Of a stretch of DNA of 64,000 nucleotides, positions 1 through 13,155 are shown in pieces. Below the pieces are notes generated by a model. The model was not told the DNA's origin, ran no database searches, and worked only from the letters and a program-made list of their open reading frames with translations. Source of the DNA: Adenanthera pavonina (Eukaryota; Streptophyta; Magnoliopsida; Fabales; Fabaceae); assembly GCA_026686845.1 (NCBI GenBank), contig JAIVEN010000016.1:33142001-33206000 (forward strand). Reading direction: 5' to 3'. The translations under genes were made by a program, and so were the position numbers. Positions within the stretch are counted from its first letter, which is position 1. Every line of letters starts with the position of its first letter.

Positions 1-2826
1 CCTATTTTCTTTACCTTGGCCGATCATCACCACGAAAGAGGAAGGAACTTGAAGCCATGGCAATACTCTACTCTACTATCATCATCTTCTAGTTGAGTTG
101 CAGACATCTATTTGGATACTTGAACATGGCTGAATCTTCCTTTAATTTCCTTGGTGTTAGCTTCGTTCAAAGTATGGAAGAGTAGGGTGCTAGTGGGTCA
201 TTTATGGAGTAGGCACAATATTGCAGTCTTGAGATTGGATGGATTGTAAGAAAAATGGGATGTTTCTTTCCTCTTTTCATCTTGTTATTTATAGAATTTT
301 TATTGATTCTAATCCAGGTTCTAGTGTTGGAATTGATAAAAATTTGTGGTAATATTGATGTTTAGAGGTTGGATTTGACTTGATTGGATTGTATTTATTA
401 TTTCAGATGATTTATGTTAATTTGAGCTTAGTTTATTGTTATATTCAAATCTGAAAAATTGAGTATTCTGCCTAATATTGGTGTTATCTTGATTAATTCA
501 CTAGTTTATAAGGTAATCCATTTAATGTTACGTGTGATCATGGTTAATTAAGGAATTAATTGTCGAATTTGGTTTGATTAGATAATTTTGCCCAATTTTT
601 CCAAAATTATTTAGAAGCCAAATTAACAATAAAATTAAGCTAATTAATTAGACAAGACAAGTTTAAAATAGTTGATTAATGACTAGGAGTTTCTAGGCTT
701 AATTGAATATCTAAACTTAGCTTATAGTAGTTAAGTGTTTTGACTATTTAATTAACTTAATTAATCTCATCCCTATTATTAATTTAATTGGACTCAAGTT
801 ATGATAGACTCAAGTAATATGTTAAACTCATAAATGACCCACTTTTTCATAATTAATTTCTAGTTTTCTTTTTAAATCTTAATTAGTGTTTAGTTTGTTT
901 TAATTAATTGTTTATTTTTAATTTGCTTTAATTTAATTTAATTTCAATCATTGTTTTTGTTTTAACTCTAATTATTTACAAAGCAAAACCTCTATCTCCA
1001 AAATCATAGTTGTAATTGACATTTACATATAGAATTAGTTTGCATTGCATCTCATTTGATAAAAATAAGTAAATATATATATAGTTGCATTTGCATTAGT
1101 TTTTTTTTGTTTTTAGCATTTTATTTAGTTAATTAGTAGTTAATTACATTTTAGGTTGCATTTAGTTATTTAATTAGATTAATTGAATTTAGGTAGTTTG
1201 ATTTTGCATTTCATTTTATTTAGGAATTAGTTTTGTTCTTTAAACTATTTGCATTTCTTTTAAAATTATTTAAGTACATCATTTTAGCTTAAGATTATAT
1301 ACTCCTACATAATTCTATTTACTTGTTCCTCCTTGAGAGACACGACCTAAGTTGCAATTATCACTATACATTTGTCTTTTGCACCAAACTTATTTTTAAA
1401 TTATGTGACCAAAACGACACAGCTCATCAAAAACTTTTAATGAAGGATGTAAACTGGTATCTATTCATCCTTGAAATGATTTGGATGGTTGAAAGGCAAT
1501 CAAACTTCTCTAGGAGGGGAAAACATTTATTTAAAGAAAGTTAATGGTAAAAAATAGCTCTCATAATATATATATTTATATATTTCTATTTAGGAAGAGT
1601 ATGATCAAAGTCATATTTTATATCTAAGAATTTAGAGTACAATAACCATTCATTGCCTCTTGTACTTAATAATTACATCCGATGTTCCTCCCACTTGTAT
1701 TTGTTAGATTTTGAACTTAGTGGACGAAGTATGTTTTGAATGTAGATAAAATACAAACATTTTCTTTAGTTGCCTCATTTACTACATCAGAAAATGTAAC
1801 TATACAATTTACTTTATTGTCTTATTTCCCCCATTAGATTAATATTTAATGTTTATTTTTAACCTATACTCTTCTCTCCTAATAAATTGACCCAACCTAT
1901 GGAGAACATATGAGTGCCCTATTTTTAGTGAACATTTTGTTTTAGTTTTATTTTTGGTTTTCCTTTCATTCCTAATTTGTTAATACATTTTTTTAATCTT
2001 AATTGGATGAGGATCTCTATTTTCATGATTATGCTACCTGGTAATGTGTTTTTCATTTGTTTTTCCTCTTATTATTATTCTTGATTCATGTTTCCCTATT
2101 TTGTATGTTTTCACTTTCTATTTTACCAATTGGTGCTGTATTTTGTCTGCGACCTATCATATCAACAAAACTAATCATTTTCAATTTCATATTTCAAAAA
2201 CACGAGAAGGAAAGAAAATAAGGCAGAGCAAAATTAGCAAGGTACTTTTACCATTCTTATTTTATAATATTTGGTATTATTATTTGTGAAATATATATGT
2301 AGCAAATTGAGGTTAAAGTTGTGGCTTAATTAATTTGGATAGTAGCTATGTTCCATCCAAAATTATAAGTGCATGTCTCTGTTGAGGAAATATGTAATAT
2401 TCCTATTTTTATGTGATTTATAAAATGAATAAAAGATGAGAAATGAAGTGAGATGATAAGATTGTATATTTAGGCTTTAGAAGGAATTAATTTCTTATCG
2501 AATTTTCAGAAGAAGTTATGTTTGGTTCTTATTGAAAATAATTTTTGATAAGGTTCTTAACAAAAATTAATTCCAGAACTTACCCTAAAAGGTATACAAT
2601 ATACCACTTGAATGGAAGTCTGTTTCAAGCTGAATGTAACGGTATAAGTATCGCATAACTAGGGTGTCAATTTGAAAGTTAATGTGAGCAATGCAAAAAG
2701 AAATAATAAAAAATTGTTCCTTTAGTAAAATTACAAGAAAGTATTAGGAAGAATGAATAATTACGTTTTTGACCTGACTCAAGAGCAAAATAGTCATTTC
2801 TCATATTAGAAGTAAAATGTGAATAT
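1..2826. other. AT-rich noncoding stretch, no gene recognised
   Basis: Long A/T runs with only short, compositionally biased open frames (for example 1323-1544 and 2044-2289) that show no domain, no codon bias and no start context. I see no host exon here. The only recognisable part is a possible LTR remnant at 840-1395, listed separately. Confidence 0.6.
840..1395 (+). repeat. Possible U5 remnant of a Ty3/gypsy (Tat/Athila-like) LTR
   Basis: The run of TTTAATTAATT/TTGCATTT-rich sequence ends in a GAGACACGACCTAAGTTGC segment followed by an ACTATACATTTG segment. Many Tat/Athila LTRs end with a comparable 'gggatacgacct ... actatac' block shortly before the primer site; that comparison is from general knowledge of these families. 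No primer-binding site, TSD or partner LTR is visible, so this is only a weak assignment. Confidence 0.25.
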
Positions 2827-4790
2827 TGTATTTAAGTTCCATGGAAAAAAATGTTGATATCATAAAATGTATAAAAAATTTGAAAAAAACAGGGAGACAC
2901 CGTCAAGTATGAAGAAGGGCAAAGAGGTCATTTTTAGGTCAAACAGAAAAATAAGAAAATTATATTTTTGCCTCAAGAAATAAAACATTTTGTAATTTGG
3001 TCCCTTAAGCATGAAAAGTCATCGTTAAATAAATTTTAGGGAAAATTACAACTAATGACTTAAAAGTGTGAAAAATTATAAATTATCCCGAGTCAAGGAT
3101 ATTCTTGTAAATATAAAAATTATAGTTAAAATGAAACTCTTGATGAGCCTAGCTCAATGGAATACAATATGAAATTTAATGAGAATAATAGAATATTGAT
3201 TGGGTATTAAAGATTTATTACTAATATTTTACTCGATAAAAATTAGTTTATACTATAGAAAAAGGGAATATTAATTCAATGACACTAAATGGACCTTGAT
3301 AAAATATTTTTTGCAGCAAGATAATAATTTTAGTCCAAAAGTGATTTCTGGATACTCCTGTACTAATTTATTGACAATTTTGGCAAAAATATTTAATTAA
3401 TATGGGTAAATTCAATTGGTAAAGGGTATTTTGGCTAATTAAAATTTGTGAAGCAATTTTTGGGCGAAAAATTGAGCAAGTGGAGTCTAAATCAGGAGTT
3501 GGGACACAAAAAGAATTTTTACAAAAGCTTTCTAAAAGTAAAGGTTAAAAATAAAGTAAATAAGTTAATTACATTATATGCATTACTTTTTATTGCAAGT
3601 AGCTTTCACAAACATCATCTTCTTCATCTTCCAGCACGCTGCAATAGTAAGAAACAAGGGCTTGGAGGTGTGAAAAAAAGGAGGAGAAAAGGAGAAGAAA
3701 AAAGAGGCAAGGGTTTGCTTCCAAGGTAACTTTCTTTAACTAATACCTTGTACATACTTGAGTTTTGTAAGGATTCATGAAGTATTTTCTCAAATATTCC
3801 CACTAAAATTTCTGACCTAGAGAGCGAGAGTAGTGAGAGAAAGTTGTGCCATGAAGAAACCAATCCATGAAAAGTGAAGTATATGTCACAGAATGCAAGA
3901 TTATGATATTGATTTCAAAGATTTATGAGTTATTATTTTTCTACAATTTTCTCTATTTTTTTGTGATTTAGGGTTTGTGATAGGAAAGAAAATTTCATGA
4001 TTTTGGCCCCAAAAATAGATTTCTTGAATCCAAAATAGGTTAGATGAAGTGTATTGTACAAGAAATTTCGAAAGAATAATTATATAGATTTTTAAGGTTA
4101 AAGTGGCATTTTGTGAAGTAAGTTGTGCAATCCTTGGATTGAGACTTGTTTTAATGATGTTATAGGGTTTCAAGGGACTATTGAAGATCAGGGAAAAGGT
4201 GTGGAAAGTTTGGTGGACTTTGGAAAGCTACAAGGTAGTTCTTTTTCCATTTATGCTCAATGTTGTCAAACTTGATTTACATGATTCTTTGTTGATGCCA
4301 TGCATTTGTTTGAATGTTTTATGATGTAAATGCATTTTTGGCTAGTTATATGAAGGGCTTTATGGTTCTTGGATGTCCAATTTTTAAATTGTTACCATAC
4401 CAAAATTTTTATGAAATTCTATGGCATATTGTGATGATATGATTTCCAATGATGATTTATGAAATGCTATGATAATATGCATGCATGAATAGATATAACT
4501 ACTAAGATTCTTTAAATCTTATTCATTTTCAAATGACTAACCTTGATAGGGCAAAGATGTGACAAAAGTCAAGGCAAATCTAAGTGGATAAAGGAGGAGC
4601 ACAATTATGGAATAAATGGAGCCAATTGGGATGTATTATATTACGAACCTATAACTTAGCATGATTTTTATTTTATGATCCTTGCATGAGATTATGTATG
4701 GATATGGAGCAATGCATGATGAAGTTTTAAATTTATGAAGTTTATTTTGATGAGTCATAATATGATTTTGTCTACGATGACCAACTGAAA
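2827..4790 (+). repeat. Family A LTR copy A1, degenerate, forward
   Basis: Shares ordered blocks with the complete copy at 38337-41213: a GATATCATAAAATGTA block near the start (shared exactly with 10682-13155), GGGCAAAGAGGTCATTTTT, AAATTATAAATTATCCCGAGTC (written here in part), GTAAATAT.AAAATTA..GT.AAAA, the AAGAGG..AAGG purine block and the 'atgactaac..t.ggg' block near 4545. The start is placed at TGTATTTAAGTTCC, a decayed form of TGTAACATCCC. The 3' third is not recognisable after about 4790, so the copy is truncated or strongly diverged. No coding region. Confidence 0.6.
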
Positions 4791-7700
4791 GTAGAATAGA
4801 GGTATTTTATTCAGAATAGAGGACATTCATATAAACACTTGAGCGGAGGCTCTCTGTCTTGGTGCCAAAGCTAGAATTCATCCATGGATAATCTATGATA
4901 TCATTTCCAATGTTGTTGGAATTCATCGAATAAAATGCTTAAAAATTTAAGGTTGCATGCAACACATTGCAACCAAGAATTAAAAATTCTTGGTTTTAGT
5001 GAGAAACCCTGCTATCTACAACTGTAAATTCTATATTTTTGAAACTTAGGCATCTATTCCTTTTTTTTATAAAAAAATTAAGATGAAACTTATTCATTTG
5101 ATTTCTTTCCTCTAGTTTTATAAAAAAAATGGTGACAACAATAATGGAGCAGACATGGTGGATATTACTCAACACTGTGGGACAGAATTAACCTTTGCAT
5201 ATCTTCCTTGCCATATGTTTAAGACATTGATTCCTTCTAGGGAAAGACTACTAAACAACCATATGTTTAATGTTTTGAGGGGCATATCATTTTAAATAAA
5301 TATTTTCTTTTCTTATTATTTTAGGTTGTCTATTCTTGTAATTGACATCTCTTTCATCTTTCAACAATTTAGTTCTCTACTTTTTTCCCCAATAATTTAT
5401 TTCTTTTCTCAAATGCTATATATTTTTCTATTTCATTGATGATGAATATGTGAAAAATATTGCAAATAATATAGCCAACAATTGTCATGGTATATTGCTA
5501 TTTTTGGAGCTATGACAGCCATTAGCCAACCTATTGACAAATGAGATTCTGGTCTTGGATCCAAAGGGAACAATGTCTCTAGTGTTTTAGCATACACATT
5601 ATGTTCCAAAAAGATGGCGTGGCAAAGAAAGTACCAAAATGGTCCACTGTGTTGAAAAAATTGCCCATTAAACTTATCATAACTAGAGAAATGATAATTA
5701 TTACTTGTGATCAATTATAATCAAAGATTAGTGTTGATGTTCAAGAAAAAAAAAAGCAAATAATAGAAGATGTGTTTTTGCACAAGATTTACATGGGCAT
5801 GACTTATTTTCTCGAAGGGCAGAAAGAAAATGAATAGGTCCACACAGTGCGTGGGCTTCAACTCTAGTTTTCATATTGAGCATATTTGTGAATAAAATCA
5901 TGCTCTCTTCGTTCCCATTTATAATTCATTTTCAACTACTTTACACAAATCATGAAAATTGGTGAAGTTTAATCAGGGTTCTTAAAATTTTCAAAAGTCA
6001 TAAAAACTTTCCAATATTATCCTCATTAAATTATAACGTTATTATAGTTATATTTCTCTTAATTCTTCTCTCCATCATTAATGCTTTGGATAAAATTGAG
6101 AAAAACAATTTAATGCTTGTCGAATATTATAAAGTGACTTATATTTTAAATAATGAAAAAGCTTTAGATGATGCCTTATAAAAATGGATAGAGAGAGTAA
6201 TAGATTGTATAGTTTGAATGTTTTTTAGGAGAAGCATAATTTGATATTATTTAATACTATTGAATAAATTGTTTTCATATTAAAATGACTACAATTAATT
6301 ACTTATGTAGATCATTAATGTGTTCTTTTTTATTCCTTCTTACTATTTGCATTCTTTCTCCCCTATTAATGTGAGAAATTATAAGAAGACATGGAGAGAT
6401 TTTGTTTATAAGAAGATATAATTAACATATATTTAATAATATATTATAAAACATTAAAATATAGATAAGCTATTACTATTCTCAAGCTTGCCTCATTTGG
6501 CTCATTTTGGGCTCCGTGATACATTTAAGTTTTTCCTCTTACATGTATTTTTGCCGTCACCAATATGGAGGGTTGTTTTACATTCAATGGCGCTACACTT
6601 AAGAATACACATATGGGGATTTTTCACCTTCTTTTAGTCCAAGATCAGATGTTTCTAAATGTTCATTAGTTTAATTTATTTTATTCCTCTGTAGTGAGAT
6701 TCAAACTCTTCATCTTTATTTGACCAATTCAAAATCTCCATTCTTTTTGTACCAATTTACATAGATTCCAACATCTATCTATATTACCGAGGTATATTAA
6801 TTGGGATGTTCTTTTTCCATCTAACTTCCATTTCCATTCTTCATCTCATTTACATTATGATCTTTGATTTGGTGGTAGAAAATTTTTTTCACAATTATAC
6901 ATGTTTGTTCTTATATCTTCATCAATTGATTATCCATATTGATGTTTTGATGTAATTTTTTGAATTTAGATATCATCCACCAAACTATGTGTTCTTTGCT
7001 CCATCCTCAATTTTGATGTCTAGTTTTTGATGTTCATCATGGACAATCATGACCAACTGTTCATTGTCCTTTCTCTATTCCACATTGTCATTGGCTTGTT
7101 CTAGGTTATTCTTTGTTTTTTTTTTGATTTTTGGACTTGATCGCCACTTCTATAAAAGGACACTATTCTGCATCACATTACTACCGCTACTCTCCACTAT
7201 AGTTGTAGGAATTTGTTGGAGACCACAACGACATTAATGACAATTGTGTAAGATATTTCTTCATTCACTTCCCATACTATTTGAATCATTTCACCTTCTC
7301 TATCTAACACCTTTCCTCTCTCTTGATGTTTTCAAGAGGTGTTGACGAATTGAAGCCTTCCTCCTTAATTTCCACCTCATCTCTTTGGTGGAACCACTAG
7401 GTTCATTCATCCATTACGTTTTCTTTTCCTTTTTTTTGGTATCTGATCATAGTCCCATTTTAACTTAATTTCTATGGTTCTTTTTTGGCTTTTATCATTG
7501 GTCACATGCTAGTTATGTTTACCTTTGGCATTCTCTTGGGTTGTGCATCAATTATGTCTGCCCCTTTGAACAACTAGCATGAATTGGTAGGAACTACAAG
7601 GTTTTTTTTCCTTCCCTTGTGCCTCTCCTCTTTTGTTTAATTTTCTTTTCATATGTTTGGAGGCTTTGTTTCTCATCCTTTTTTGTTGTGGTATTTTTTA

Positions 7701-8536
7701 ATTGGAATCACAACTGACCTATTCAAGTGACTTTTTTCTCAATGAAAGTTATTTCTCTTTCTCTATTTTGGTGGTCAATTCCTTTAAACTACAAGGATAA
7801 CAAGAAAATATCAAATTGGTTCCTATAGACCTTCTAAATAGGCCTGCTTGGTACTAGGAGAAGGTTACTACGAGAATAAGGTTTTTAACTTGGTGCTCTT
7901 TAATTTGTTTAGCTACACATGGCTGGCCAACTTTATTCTCCTAATTCACCACGTCTCTTAGCTTATAATATAGGTGCCATAGCTGGAGCACATTGGCAAT
8001 GTTTTAGGAAAAATCATGACTTGATCAAATATCTTGATGCCAACTTTGAAGGGTTGATTCTGTTTCCCAATGTAAGAACCAAGAATTGCATAGTCTAGCA
8101 CTTGAAATTTTTTGTATTCAATGACTAGCTTCAATCATTTATGCAACTCCAATTACCAGAGATGGACTCTCCTTGCATATTTGTTATGTAATCTCAATGT
8201 GTGTATATGAACTATTGTCAAAACTCCTGTTTTAAGTTATTGATAGGACCTAATATTGGTTATGAAAAATAACTTTCTTAATCTAGAAATTAACATTAGC
8301 TTCATTACATAGAGATCACTAAAGAACTAGCATTACGTTATCTGACATCTTAAAGTCAATGCATAATGCACTATGCATCTGACATTTGCTATGTTCATTG
8401 TGTTTTCACAAATTTTGTGGAATTTGTGAAAGATATAGTTAAACGCACACTGGTCAATGTTACTCCTTTTACATGTTTCTTGCAACCATTCATTAGAAAG
8501 AATGTTGGAGGCACTATGCAGAAAGTAAAGGCACTA
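4791..8536. other. Noncoding stretch without recognised gene
   Basis: T-rich and A-rich sequence with scattered short frames. The minus-strand frame at 5433-5714 and plus-strand frames at 7049-7237 and 8366-8587 have no motif and no support. Between 6650 and 7800 the sequence is markedly pyrimidine-rich on the + strand; I could not assign it to any element. Overlapping hairpins at 4951-4995 are listed separately. Confidence 0.55.
4951..4995. repeat. Two overlapping perfect hairpins
   Basis: GGTTGCA (4951-4957) pairs with TGCAACC (4968-4974). The second hairpin has 11-bp perfect arms AACCAAGAATT (4971-4981) and AATTCTTGGTT (4985-4995) around a 3-base loop. The arms overlap by four bases, so only one can form at a time. 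It is not followed by a clear T-run or flanked by a visible TSD; function unknown. Confidence 0.6.
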
Positions 8537-10681
8537 TGTAACAACTTACCTTTAGACCTTATTTCCCATGCAATATACCTTATTTAGTGTCAAATTGATG
8601 GGTTTAGAGACTTGAAACTCTTGAAGGACCAAAATAGACAAATTTAAATTTTTTATTACTGTTTATTTGGTAAATCCATTTTCCAAACTGAACTTTGAAA
8701 AATCATAACTAATTCTACAAAAATCATATTAAGTGATTCACGTCTTTAAAAATAGTTCGAAACATTCTCTACATGGAAACATATCTTTAGTCATGCCAAT
8801 TCACACAACATTTAGGACAAAATTTACTGTTCATATAATCATTTTACAATTTCCAATTTTCTGACCTCAATTTTGAAACTTCATAATTAATTCTACATTT
8901 AACCATTTTAAGCATTCTTTCACTTGCTAGAAAGATCTTTATGTCTACTTTATAGGCATATACCACTTATACATTATGGTCTGTTTTGGACAGATTAGCT
9001 CTATCTAACTTTACAACATACTAAATGGACACATTTTGTGCCATAACTTGTATAATAAATTTCATAATCATAATACATCATTGAATTTCATCCATATTCT
9101 ATACTAAACATTATATAGGGTTCATTGGGATATAACCAAGTCATCATAAAAATTTAACTTCATACATAAATTTATATATATTTTCAATACATAACACAAT
9201 AACTTGCAAATCAAGTTATTCATCACTTTCTTCCTCTTTGCCCTTTACCTACCTTTGATCCCTTGTATTGCTTGGCCTTAGCATGGTTTGTGTTTGAGAT
9301 AGTGAGATTATGGAATCTCTGTAGCAATTTCATTTATGCAATTATATGTCATCAAGCATGCTATAAATATTATGCAATCATAATAAAACACATAATACCA
9401 TATTATCTTGTAAAAATTTTGACAGAGTTTTTCCTTAGAAAATGAATATCACAGGCAATGCCCTCACATTAAAAACAACCAAAACCAATCACGAATCATC
9501 AAAACAATAATAGCACATCATAAAACATTACAAGATAATATACAGAAATAAATGAAAAATTTCTACCTTTTGGAATCCTCTTGCCTTCCACATGCTTCCA
9601 TCCTTTTTACTAGCTTTCTTGAGATATCCCAAACCTAAACACACCATCCAACACTTATTAAATCAATTGGTTGCTTGAGCTACTCCCCAAAGAACCAAGA
9701 AACCCTAAAACCTCATATTCTTTATTTTTGGCTTTTTCTTGAAAACTTTACTTGTCTTTGAATAATTCAACCATGTAGAATCCATTTTTACCATCATTTT
9801 CATGAAATTCTCACTCCTTACCTCTTGAATCTTGATCTTTCTCGCTTCTTTTTCCAAATTCTTTTTCATATTTTCTTTCTCTTTCCTTTGGTAAAAATTT
9901 CAGCTCACACTGTCTCTTTCTTTTCCTCACTAAGTCAGCCAAGGAAGGAGTAAATAAAAAGAAATTATCTTGCCATAGTTCTTCGGAAAGTAGCTTTACA
10001 TGTGTGTGGTTAGAATTGATTACTATCTAGGGTTAAATTCCTCAAAATATTAAAATAATCCTTTACCATACATGCTGAAATTTTTGTCTAACCATAGGGA
10101 AGAGAGTGTTCAAAATACTACATATTTTTCCTAGTCTAGATATATAATGTATTGCTTACTTTATACTTGAATAGTTAAATGTACTATTGTAGTATTTTAT
10201 TCCTTTATGCATACAAGATTAAATTAGTTTGAGATCTGCATTTAATTTAATATTCTATCCCAAACTATATTTATGTGAGACCCACATACTTTTCTTTTTG
10301 CTTTTTTTGTATTTGTGAGACCCATAGTATTTTTTACTTTTATAGTTAATTTTATACTGCATTCTGCAAGCTATTTCTCTTCAGACTATTCCATTGGATC
10401 CAGCATGTCACAAGATCCATTTTGACATATATTTTGCATATTTTGGAAATTACCTCTAAAGGGACCCAACTATAAATAATTTTTCTTTAGAGACCAATTT
10501 GCAAATATTTTTAGGGATCAAATTGTAAATATTTCCTAATCAGGGGCTAATTGCAATTATTTCATTTAAAAACCTAGCGTGTGAAACTATCATTTTATCT
10601 CTTTCATTCAAACTATACATCACATGTTATCTATTACATTTTCATGCATATTGCAGAATCCAGAAAAATGAGGATGTTACA
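8537..10681 (-). repeat. Family A LTR copy A2, reverse orientation
   Basis: On the + strand it starts TGTAACAACTTA and ends GGATGTTACA, which are the reverse complements of the 3' and 5' ends of the complete copy at 38337-41213. Internal blocks match in inverse order (for example 'tttaaaaatagttcgaaaca', 'aactttgaaaaatcataactaatt', and the TCTTTCTCTTTCCTTTGG pyrimidine block near 9880). Length about 2145 bp against 2877 bp for the complete copy. It directly abuts copy A3 head-to-head at 10681/10682. Confidence 0.75.
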
Positions 10682-13155
10682 TTTAACACCCCTAATTTTA
10701 AGGATATCATAAAATGTACAGAAATGTGATAAAATTCAAAATATAGAAATTGATGAAAAAAAGAGTAAAATGGTAAATTTTATGTTAGGACTTTAAAAGA
10801 AACGTTTTTGCAAATTTAGTTTCTATAAGAAAAATTATTTACAATTTTGTCCTTAGGAAATGTTACAGAAAAGAATCCAAAAGAAACATTATTTACAATT
10901 TGACCCATCCTGGTTGTAATATGGTAAATATGTAAAATTATAGTTAAAACAAAACTTATGACATACTGGGCCTAATGACATAGTGCATTAAGGTTAAAGG
11001 GATCAGTTTGAAGAAAAATTGACTGTTGTTTATAGTAAAATGAACAATACAAAGAAAAAGGTACTGTGGGCCTATAAAAGCAAATAAAGTAAAAAAGAAA
11101 AGTATGTGGGCCCCACATAAAGACTGTTTGGGACAAGAATTAAGTTATATATAGATCCTAATCTATTTTATTTCCTGTATGGAATAAAGTACCAATAATG
11201 TGAAAATATTGTAAAAAGTATCTTTAACAGTCTAGGTAAAAATAATCAGTATAGGATATATTTGAATTAAGAAAAATATGCAGTATTTTGGACACATAAC
11301 CCCCCTAGGTGGCGTGATTCTGTGTAGCACATGAAGGAATGGAATATTTAATTATTTTATGCAAGAAAAATCAAGGAATAAGTGGCAAAAAATTATAACA
11401 CATGCATAGCCACTTTATCTAAGTAAATTATGCATGTTGGGATTTTTATTTTTACTCCCTCCTTAACTGACTTAGTGTGTCGCAAAAGAGGAAGAGAGAG
11501 TTCAAAAATTTGCATAGGAAAGAAGAGTGTTGGTCTGAGGAAGAGAGAAGGAAGAGAAGAGAGCAAAGCTTGAAGACTTGAAGTTCAAGGTTAAGGTAAG
11601 TTTTTCTATGCCCTTGAGCTAATTTTTCAAGTTGCTTGGCATGGTTTAGTGAAGTTCTCCTCTCCCCCTTTCTAAGTGATAAATTCATCCAAGCACGACG
11701 AAGAGAAAGGAAGGAGTTTTCATGCAAAAAATTTGATAGAAACCATGAACTAGTTGCGAAAGTAAGGTTTTGCAATGGTTTAAGACAAGTTGCATAAAAA
11801 ATCATTTCTTTCTCATTTAGGGTTGATTTCAGCCAGATGAGAAGTCATGGAAGGAGTGAGAATTTCATGAAAACAATGCTAAAATGGATTCCTCACGGTC
11901 GATTTAGCTAAAGACAAGTATTGGTTTCATGAAAAGATCAAAGATTGACTATAAGGATTTTTAAGGTTCAATGGAGACTTTGTAAAGCAAACCCTAAAAT
12001 CAGTGGTTTAAATGAGTGCTTGATATTGTATCTAAGTTCTAGAAAGCTTGCAGAAGCCCTTGAAAGGAGTGAAACCAAGTGAAAGGTCAAAAACTTTCAT
12101 TAAGGTAGCAATTTTCTCTTTCATGCATTATGTTGTTTTATAATGTTCTATGATGATATATGACTTCCCATATTGCTATCTTGATAATTGGTGATTGTTT
12201 TCGTTGAAAATATATAAGGGATTTGGCCACGAGATGTCCATTTTTGAAGGGAAAACTCTGCTAAAATTTTTATGAAATTATATGGCCGATTATGTCTTAT
12301 TATTGAATGTTTGATATTTTATGACATATTTGATGACATGTATGCATAAATTGAGATTGCTATTGGGATTCTATGAATCTCATCATTCCTAAATGACTAA
12401 CATGTTAGGAATAAGTTATGGCAAAGCCTCCAAGAAAGAGCAAGGAAAGGAAGAAGAGATTTATAACTAAGATGACAATCTTGACCAATATCTTCTATTT
12501 TGAATTATTATGTAAATTTATGTGTGTTGTGTAAATCTATATCTTGAGGTCATGATGTCTCTTTAGGATTCACATAATATTTAGTACATATTTGGAACAA
12601 GAAATGTTGATGTAAACATGTTGTAGAATTTATTTGGCAACTTACATTGATGAAAAGGTTCATTTTGACAACTTGAGGGTAAAGTCAACATTGTTTGGCC
12701 ACAACAAGACAAATTAATTATTTTATAAAATTAGAGAAAATAAGCTTTCCATAGAACCAAAGTGTTATTAGATAAGTATACTAATTATTATGAATTTTCA
12801 AAGTTAATGCTAGAAAATTGAAAAATAGGGGAACGACCAAATGAACAGTAAACTTTGTGGAATTTGCTATACAAAATGACATGTTCAATGATCTATTTCT
12901 TATTTCTCTCATGTAGATAAGGTTTTAAGCTATTTTTAAAGACTTGAATCATATTGATATGATTTTTTTAGAATTAGTTATTAATTTTCAAAATTTGATT
13001 GGTAAAAGAATGATACTAAATGAACAGTACCACCGAAATTGAAATTTTTTTGTTTTAATCTTTTAAGTGATTTAATCTTCTAAACATGATTAAATAGACT
13101 ATAGAATAGCTTAATATATGGGAAATAAGGTCAAAAGTCAAAATGTTATATTATA
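10682..13155 (+). repeat. Family A LTR copy A3, forward orientation
   Basis: Starts TTTAACACCCCTAATTTT (decayed TGTAACA...) and carries the same ordered blocks as the copy at 38337: GATATCATAAAATGTA, GTAAATATGTAAAATTA, the AAGAGG..AAGG purine block near 11530, GATGCATTATGTTGTTTTAT-like block near 12120, 'ATGACTAACATGTTAGG' near 12397 and 'GGAAATAAGGTC..AATGTTATA' at its end. The terminus is placed between 13150 and 13155. CACTA lies just after it (13156-13160) and also just before the neighbouring A2 copy (8532-8536). Confidence 0.7.

Noticed and set aside
5433..5714. Minus-strand open frame of 93 codons
   Set aside because: No recognisable motif, no start context and neighbouring sequence is noncoding.
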